Positions 38,739 to 43,995 of a stretch of DNA of 43,995 bases are shown one piece after another (positions within the stretch are counted from its first letter, which is position 1; each line of letters opens with the position of its first letter). A program made the translations under genes and the position numbers. The notes below the pieces were generated by a model, which made no database searches, had not been told where the DNA came from, and saw only the letters and a list, made by a program, of their open reading frames with translations. Source of the stretch: Mesorhizobium sp. (lineage in GTDB: Bacteria; Pseudomonadota; Alphaproteobacteria; Rhizobiales; Rhizobiaceae); contig SUGL01000045.1 in NCBI GenBank assembly GCA_004963905.1, positions 1 to 43,995 on the forward strand. Reading direction: 5' to 3'.

Positions 38739-39106
38739 TCAGACATCTAGATTTTAAGGTAAGTTATTGAAAAATAAGATTTTTCCACTCGGCCGCCGTG
38801 AAAATGGTGCGAGAGTGGAAAAAATCAACCGAGTCAATGCCTTAGACAAATGGCCGGAATCGGATTCGTCGGTCCGGCGGCTGCGCAACCGCCCCTGCGC
38901 CATACTACGAAAATAGCATTCTCGCGCCGCGAAGTGAGATGCTACGGTCGCGGCGCGTGCACCCAAGGCACGCAGCGGCATGATCCCGCAGAGGAGGACT
39001 GGCGAGCGGGACGCAGGCCCCGAACTTTTCACGACATTGGACGGACTGTTGAACCATTGCGAGGCAGCCGCGTTTCCCGTGGTTGGCCACAAGGGAGGAA
39101 CCACCA
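38739..39106. other. 368-base intergenic stretch before the ABC operon
   Basis: The first 120 bases are unusually AT-rich for this window (aagttattgaaaaataagat). A perfect 11-bp inverted repeat is annotated at 38780-38823. The rest presumably contains the operon promoter, which I cannot place. No gene is supported. Confidence 0.45.
38780..38823. promoter_or_regulatory. Perfect 11-bp inverted repeat upstream of the ABC operon
   Basis: TTTTTCCACTC and GAGTGGAAAAA are perfect arms separated by 22 bases. The arms carry their own T and A runs. As RNA it would form a hairpin on either strand, so it could be a terminator-like or attenuator structure after the SDR, or a widely spaced operator for the operon 284 bases downstream. 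No U-run follows the stem on either strand, which argues against a normal intrinsic terminator. Confidence 0.45.
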
Positions 39107-40315
39107 GTGAAAGCATCCTATCTCGTCTCGGCCGCGCTCATTGCGGCGACCGCAATGCCGGCAGCGGCTGGCGAAATTTCCGACGGCAAGGTCAAGATCG
39201 GCATCCTCAACGACCAGTCGGGCGTCTATGCCGATTTCGGCGGCAAATGGTCGGTCGAGGCCGCCAAGATGGCGGTCGAGGATTTCGGCGGCAAGGTGGG
39301 AGGGGCGCCGATCGAGATCGTCAGCGCCGACCATCAGAACAAGCCGGACATCGCCTCCAACATCGCGCGCCAGTGGTACGATACCGAGCAGGTCGACGCG
39401 ATCATGGAGCTTACGACGTCTTCCGTCGCGCTCGCCGTCCAGGGGCTTTCCAAGGAAAAGAAGAAGATCGACATCGTCACCGGCGCCGCTTCGACGGATC
39501 TGACCGGCAAGCAGTGCTCGCCTTATGGTTTCCACTGGGCCTATGACACCCACTCCCAGGCGGTCGGCACCGGCGGAGCCCTGGTGCAGCAGGGCGGCGA
39601 CAGCTGGTACTTCATCACCGTCGACTACGCTTTCGGCTATTCGCTGAAGGAACAGACCGCCAAGCTGGTCGAATCGAGCGGCGGCAAGGTGCTGGGCGAG
39701 GTGCGCTATCCGCTGGGTTCCACCGACTATTCTTCCTTCCTGCTGCAGGCGCAGTCCTCCGGCGCCAAGATCATCGGCCTGGCCAATGCCGGCCTCGACA
39801 CCTCCAATTCGATCAAGCAGGCGGCTGAGTTCGGCATCGTCGCCGGCGGCCAGCGGCTGGCCGCGCTTCTGTTCACGCTGGCCGAAGTGCACGGCCTCGG
39901 CTTGCAGGCGGCGCAGGGCGTCGTGCTCACCGAAGGCTATTACTGGGATCGCGACGACGAGAGCCGCAAGTTCGCCGACCGCTACTTCAAGCGCACCAAC
40001 CGCATGCCGAACATGATCCAGGCCGGCACCTATTCGGCGGTGACGCAGTATCTGAAGGCAATCGACAAGGCGGGCACCGACGAGACCGAGGCGGTGGCCA
40101 AGCAACTGCATGAGATGCCGGTCAACGACGTCTTCACCGCCAACGGCAAGGTGCAGGCTGACGGCTCGATGGTGCACGACATGTATCTCTACCAGGTCAA
40201 GAAGCCGGAAGAGTCGAAGAAGGACTGGGACTACTACACCTATCTGGCGACCATTCCCGGCGACAAGGCCTTCCTGAAGGCCGAGGAAAGCGGCTGTCCG
40301 CTCGTCGGCAAGTGA
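39107..40315 (+). CDS. ABC transporter substrate-binding protein (branched-chain amino acid/HAAT type)
   Basis: A 402-residue periplasmic protein of the Peripla_BP_6 (LivK-like) family. The signal peptide, V/M-KASYLVSAALIAATAMPAAAG, is cleaved near residue 22. The mature start SDGKVKIGILNDQSGVYADFGG and the hinge motifs ASNIARQWYDTEQVDAIMELTTSS and YFITVDYAFGY are typical. The GTG at 39107 with GGGAGGA upstream fits the signal peptide; there is no ATG nearby. Its stop overlaps the LivG start. Relatives bind amino acids, amides, urea or aromatic acids; the ligand is not predictable here. Confidence 0.94.
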   Translation: MKASYLVSAALIAATAMPAAAGEISDGKVKIGILNDQSGVYADFGGKWSVEAAKMAVEDFGGKVGGAPIEIVSADHQNKPDIASNIARQWYDTEQVDAIMELTTSSVALAVQGLSKEKKKIDIVTGAASTDLTGKQCSPYGFHWAYDTHSQAVGTGGALVQQGGDSWYFITVDYAFGYSLKEQTAKLVESSGGKVLGEVRYPLGSTDYSSFLLQAQSSGAKIIGLANAGLDTSNSIKQAAEFGIVAGGQRLAALLFTLAEVHGLGLQAAQGVVLTEGYYWDRDDESRKFADRYFKRTNRMPNMIQAGTYSAVTQYLKAIDKAGTDETEAVAKQLHEMPVNDVFTANGKVQADGSMVHDMYLYQVKKPEESKKDWDYYTYLATIPGDKAFLKAEESGCPLVGK

Positions 40316-41120
40316 CGCTCGAAACCGCAACGGCCGTCCGGCCGGACGGCGGCGAAGGGATGCCGCGGGTGGTGCTTTCCGCCCGCGGCCTGCGGCGCGA
40401 CTTCGCCGGTTTCGTCGCCGTGAAGGATGTCGACCTCGACGTCCATCACGCCAAGATCCATGCGCTCATCGGCCCGAACGGCGCCGGCAAGACGACCATC
40501 TTCAACCTGCTCACAAAATTCCTGCAGCCGACCAGCGGCAGGATCGAATTGCTCGGCACCGACATCACCCGCACGCCGCCGGCGAAAGTGGCGCGCATGG
40601 GGCTGGTCCGCTCCTTCCAGATATCGGCGATCTTTCCGCACTTGACCGTCCTCGACAATGTGCGCGTCGCGCTGCAGCGCCCTGGCGGGCTGGGCTACCA
40701 GTTCTGGCGTCCGGTCACGGCGCTGGATCGGCTGACGCCAAGGGCGCGCGAGCTGCTCGCCATCGTCGGTCTCGACGATGCCGCGCATCGGCTGGCCGGT
40801 GATCTCTCCTATGGCCGGAAGCGCGTGCTGGAAATCGCCACCACGCTGGCGCTCGATCCGAAGGTGCTTCTGCTCGACGAGCCGATGGCCGGCATGGGGC
40901 ATGAGGATGTCGGCGTGATCTCCGGCATCATCCGCTCGCTGGCCAAGGACCGCGCTGTGCTGATGGTCGAGCACAACCTCACCGTCGTCGCCGATCTCTG
41001 CGACTGGATCACCGTCATGCAGCGCGGTCAGGTGCTTGCCGCCGGCGACTACGCCACCGTCAGCCGGGACGAGCGCGTGCGCGTCGCCTACATGGGGACA
41101 GCGCACGAAGAGGGCCGGGC

Positions 41121-41124
<4 letters not shown>
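40312..41124 (+). CDS. livG: ABC transporter ATP-binding protein, LivG-like
   Basis: A 270-residue ATPase that starts at a GTG overlapping the preceding stop (GTGA). Walker A is GPNGAGKTT, the signature is LSYGRKRVLEIA (a common variant of LSGGQ in HAAT LivG/UrtD proteins), Walker B is VLLLDEPMAGMG, and the H-loop is MVEHNL. A 15-residue N-terminal extension (TLETATAVRPDGGEG) precedes the usual start, so an internal ATG near residue 17 (MPRVVLS) is a possible alternative. It pairs with LivF to energise the permeases downstream. Confidence 0.95.
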
Positions 41125-41825
<701 letters not shown>

Positions 41826-41875
41826 TCGGGACGATGGCCACCGGGAGGGCTCTTACCTGTCGGGCGTCGGCGCTG

Positions 41876-42004
41876 CCCCTCATTGCCCTGCCGGGCATTT
41901 CTCCCCGTAAACGGGGAGAAAGAAGCTGGCCGCAACGCCGGCGCCGCCGTCCCTTCTCCCCGTTTACGGGGAGAAGATGGCGGCAGCCAGATGAGGGGCA
42001 GCGC
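41876..42004. repeat. Palindromic repeat family R5, inside the ABC operon
   Basis: Two near-perfect palindromes, ttctccccgtaaacggggagaa and its mirror ctccccgtttacggggag, are separated by 37 bases and framed by inverted arms (gctgcccctcattgccctgc / gatgaggggcagcg). They would form strong stems in the polycistronic mRNA between livF and livH. Not seen elsewhere in the window. Confidence 0.8.
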
Positions 42005-42057
42005 CAACGCCGGCGTTTGGTCGCGCCGCTTTCGACCAGCCTCTCGGTGATCGCGCC

Positions 42058-42945
42058 ATGACCATGATCTTCGGCATCCCGCTCCAGGCTTTTCTCGGCC
42101 AGCTCCTTGTCGGCCTCATCAACGGCTCCTTCTATGCCATGCTCAGCCTTGGCCTCGCCGTCATCTTCGGCCTGCTGCGCATCATCAATTTCGCTCACGG
42201 CGCGCTCTATATGCTGGGCGCCTTCATCGGCTATCTGCTGCTCGTCCATTTGGGCATCGGCTACTGGCCGGCGCTGATCATCGTGCCTTTGGCCGTCGGT
42301 CTGTTCGGCATCGTCGTCGAGCGCCTGGCGCTGTCGCGCCTCTACCGCCTCGATCCGCTCTACGGCCTGCTCTTCACCTTCGGCCTGGCGCTCGTCATCG
42401 AAGGCGTGTTCCGTTACTACTACGGCGTCTCCGGCAACCCCTATGCCGTGCCGACGCTGCTTGCCGGCGGCACCAATTTAGGCTTCATGTTCCTGCCCAA
42501 CTATCGCGGCTGGGTGGTGGTGGCCTCGCTCATCGTCTGCATCGGCACCTGGCTGCTGATCGAGAAGACACGGCTCGGCTCCTATCTGCGCGCCGCCACC
42601 GAGAATCCCGAGCTGGTTCAGGCATTCGGCGTCAACGTGCCGCTCTTGCTCACGCTCACCTACGGGCTGGGTGCGGCGCTGGCGGGCCTGGCCGGCATCC
42701 TCGCCGCGCCCGTCTACCAGGTCAGTCCGCTGATGGGCTCGGACCTCATCATCGTCGTCTTCGCCGTCGTCGTGGTCGGTGGCATGGGCTCGATCTTGGG
42801 GGCCATCGTCACCGGCTACATGCTCGGCCTCGCCGAGGGCCTGACCAAGGTTTTTTACCCCGAGGCCTCCAACCTCGTCGTCTTCGTCATCATGGCGGTC
42901 GTGCTGCTGCTTCGGCCCGCCGGCCTGTTCGGAAGGGACGCCTGA
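42058..42945 (+). CDS. livH: ABC transporter permease, LivH-like
   Basis: A 295-residue inner-membrane permease with about eight transmembrane segments. It starts MTMIFGIPLQAFLGQLLVGLINGSFYAML and has the family motifs GLLRIINFAHGALYMLGAF and, in the ATPase-coupling loop, RLGSYLRAATENPELVQAFGVNV (the EAA-like loop of HAAT permeases), followed by GMGSILGAIVTGYMLG. A good ribosome binding site is not obvious, so expression may depend on the upstream genes or on a site within the repeat-bearing gap. It abuts LivM by one base. Confidence 0.95.
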   Translation: MTMIFGIPLQAFLGQLLVGLINGSFYAMLSLGLAVIFGLLRIINFAHGALYMLGAFIGYLLLVHLGIGYWPALIIVPLAVGLFGIVVERLALSRLYRLDPLYGLLFTFGLALVIEGVFRYYYGVSGNPYAVPTLLAGGTNLGFMFLPNYRGWVVVASLIVCIGTWLLIEKTRLGSYLRAATENPELVQAFGVNVPLLLTLTYGLGAALAGLAGILAAPVYQVSPLMGSDLIIVVFAVVVVGGMGSILGAIVTGYMLGLAEGLTKVFYPEASNLVVFVIMAVVLLLRPAGLFGRDA

Positions 42946-42946
42946 C

Positions 42947-43909
42947 ATGAGCGAGGCGACCCTTCACGAAGCCCGCGCCGCCGCCTCCATGCGGCTGGAA
43001 AGGGCTCTGGTGGCCCTGGGCATAGCGGCGCTCCTCGCGGCGCCTTTCGTCATCTACCCGATCTTCGTGATGAAGATGCTGTGCTTCGCGCTGTTCGCCT
43101 GCGCCTTCAACCTTTTGCTCGGCTACACCGGACTGCTCTCCTTCGGCCACGCCGCCTTCTTCGGCGGTGCCGCCTATTTCTGCGCCTATGCTGTGAAGGC
43201 CTGGGGCTGGCCGCCCGAGGCCGGCATCCTGCTCGGCACCGCGGGCGCGGCAGCAATGGGCCTCGTCGTGGGCTTCCTCGCCATCCGTCGGCAGGGCATC
43301 TATTTCGCGATGATCACGCTGGCGATGGCGCAGATGTTCTATTTCTTCTGCGTGCAGGCGCCGTTCACCGAAGGCGAGGACGGCATCCAGGGGGTGCCGC
43401 GCGGCCATCTCTTCGGCATCCTCGATCTCAACGTGCCGATGAACATGTATTTCTTCGTGCTCGCCGTCTTCCTGATCGGCATCTTCGCCATCTGGCGCAT
43501 CGTCCACTCGCCCTTCGGCATGATCCTGCGCTCGATAAGGGAGAACGAGAACCGCGCCATTTCGCTGGGCTATTCGGTCGGCCGCTACAAGCTCGCAGCC
43601 TTCGTCATGTCGGCCGCCCTTGCCGGCCTTGCCGGCGCGGTGAAGGCGATCGTCTTCCAGTTCGCCACGTTGACGGACGTGACCTGGCAGATGTCGGGCG
43701 AGGTGATCCTGATGACGCTGCTCGGCGGCATCGGCACCATGGTCGGCCCTGTGGTCGGCGCCGGCCTGGTCGTCGGGCTCGAAAACACGCTTGCCACCTC
43801 CGGCTTCCCGGTGACCATCGCCACCGGCCTGATCTTCATGGTCTGCGTACTGATCTTCCGGCGCGGCATCGTCGGGGAGGTGTATGCGCGGTGGCTGGGG
43901 CGGCAGTGA
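42947..43909 (+). CDS. livM: ABC transporter permease, LivM-like
   Basis: A 320-residue inner-membrane permease with about ten transmembrane segments. Family motifs: CAFNLLLGYTGLLSFGHAAFFG near the first third, RRQGIYFAMITLAMAQ, and the coupling loop SPFGMILRSIRENENRAISLGYSV, then GEVILMTLLGGIGTMVGPVVGA. With LivH it forms the transmembrane pore. The ATG at 42947 follows the LivH stop by one base. It is the last gene of the unit; an R1 repeat follows 38 bases later. Confidence 0.95.
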   Translation: MSEATLHEARAAASMRLERALVALGIAALLAAPFVIYPIFVMKMLCFALFACAFNLLLGYTGLLSFGHAAFFGGAAYFCAYAVKAWGWPPEAGILLGTAGAAAMGLVVGFLAIRRQGIYFAMITLAMAQMFYFFCVQAPFTEGEDGIQGVPRGHLFGILDLNVPMNMYFFVLAVFLIGIFAIWRIVHSPFGMILRSIRENENRAISLGYSVGRYKLAAFVMSAALAGLAGAVKAIVFQFATLTDVTWQMSGEVILMTLLGGIGTMVGPVVGAGLVVGLENTLATSGFPVTIATGLIFMVCVLIFRRGIVGEVYARWLGRQ

Positions 43910-43946
43910 GGCGAGGGGTGAAGTTGGCGAAAGCGACCGCGACATC

Positions 43947-43995
43947 CAATCTCCCCCCTTGTGGGGGAGATGTCCGGCAGGACAGAGGGGGGCGC
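43947..43995. repeat. R1 palindromic repeat, cut by window edge
   Basis: A tctccccccttgtgggggag stem followed by atgtccggcaggacagaggg and the start of ggcgc. The partner half, if any, lies beyond the window. It would sit in the 3' untranslated region of the ABC operon. Confidence 0.8.

Overview
The window is about 44 kb of GC-rich, densely coding chromosomal DNA from an alphaproteobacterium. I judge it to be Hyphomicrobiales/Phyllobacteriaceae, most likely Mesorhizobium or a close relative. The gene set (LigD with Ku, a liv-type ABC operon, DUF1127, DUF2934 and GYD proteins, paired LysR regulators), the codon use and the many short palindromic intergenic repeats all point that way. The taxon is inferred from style, not from a marker gene. 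No rRNA, tRNA or CRISPR array was recognised.

Layout. 1-0.3 kb: the cut-off end of an IS481-type insertion sequence. 0.4-4.9 kb: a glutathione S-transferase, an Hsp20 chaperone, a small secreted protein, an aldo/keto reductase with a perfect FNR/FixK-type box upstream, a GNAT acetyltransferase and a small hypothetical protein. 5.1-12.2 kb: a DNA-repair neighbourhood with LigD, Ku, a protein translationally coupled to Ku that appears to join a BRCT-like domain to TPRs, an alpha/beta hydrolase and exonuclease III. A 513-bp inverted-repeat unit carrying only a GIY-YIG nuclease sits between ligD and ku. 12.6-17.3 kb: envelope and scaffold-type proteins (SdrD-B-like, WD40, Sel1). Two tiny RiPP-leader-like peptides are encoded on the minus strand at 13.8-14.1 kb, and a third copy lies at 26.3 kb.

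17.5-23.8 kb: an amidase, a divergent MFS/LysR pair bracketed by about 190-bp direct repeats, an isochorismatase-like hydrolase, a GFA-type zinc protein and a DUF2934 protein. 24-30.3 kb: an MscS channel, a DJ-1/PfpI protein, DUF1127, a GYD protein, a PLP aminotransferase with a palindromic operator candidate, and two poorly known proteins. 30.7-36.1 kb: a PEBP protein, YghU, a PDZ protein that looks like a catalytically dead HtrA, a LysR regulator overlapping tail-to-tail with an SDR that has lost its YxxxK motif, and a YdeI-family protein. 36.4-38.7 kb: a three-part ferredoxin/adenylate cyclase/Rieske protein and an SDR. 39.1-43.9 kb: a complete branched-chain-amino-acid-type ABC operon (binding protein, LivG, LivF, LivH, LivM).

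The intergenic space is dominated by at least five families of palindromic repeats. The strongest candidate for something undescribed is the GIY-YIG unit. Its 68-bp terminal inverted repeats differ at one position, and two 162-bp gene-less elements with the same ends lie at 11.3 and 30.4 kb. This looks like an autonomous/non-autonomous pair of REP- or MITE-like elements. The three orphan leader-like peptides and the iron-sulfur/cyclase/Rieske fusion are the next best leads.
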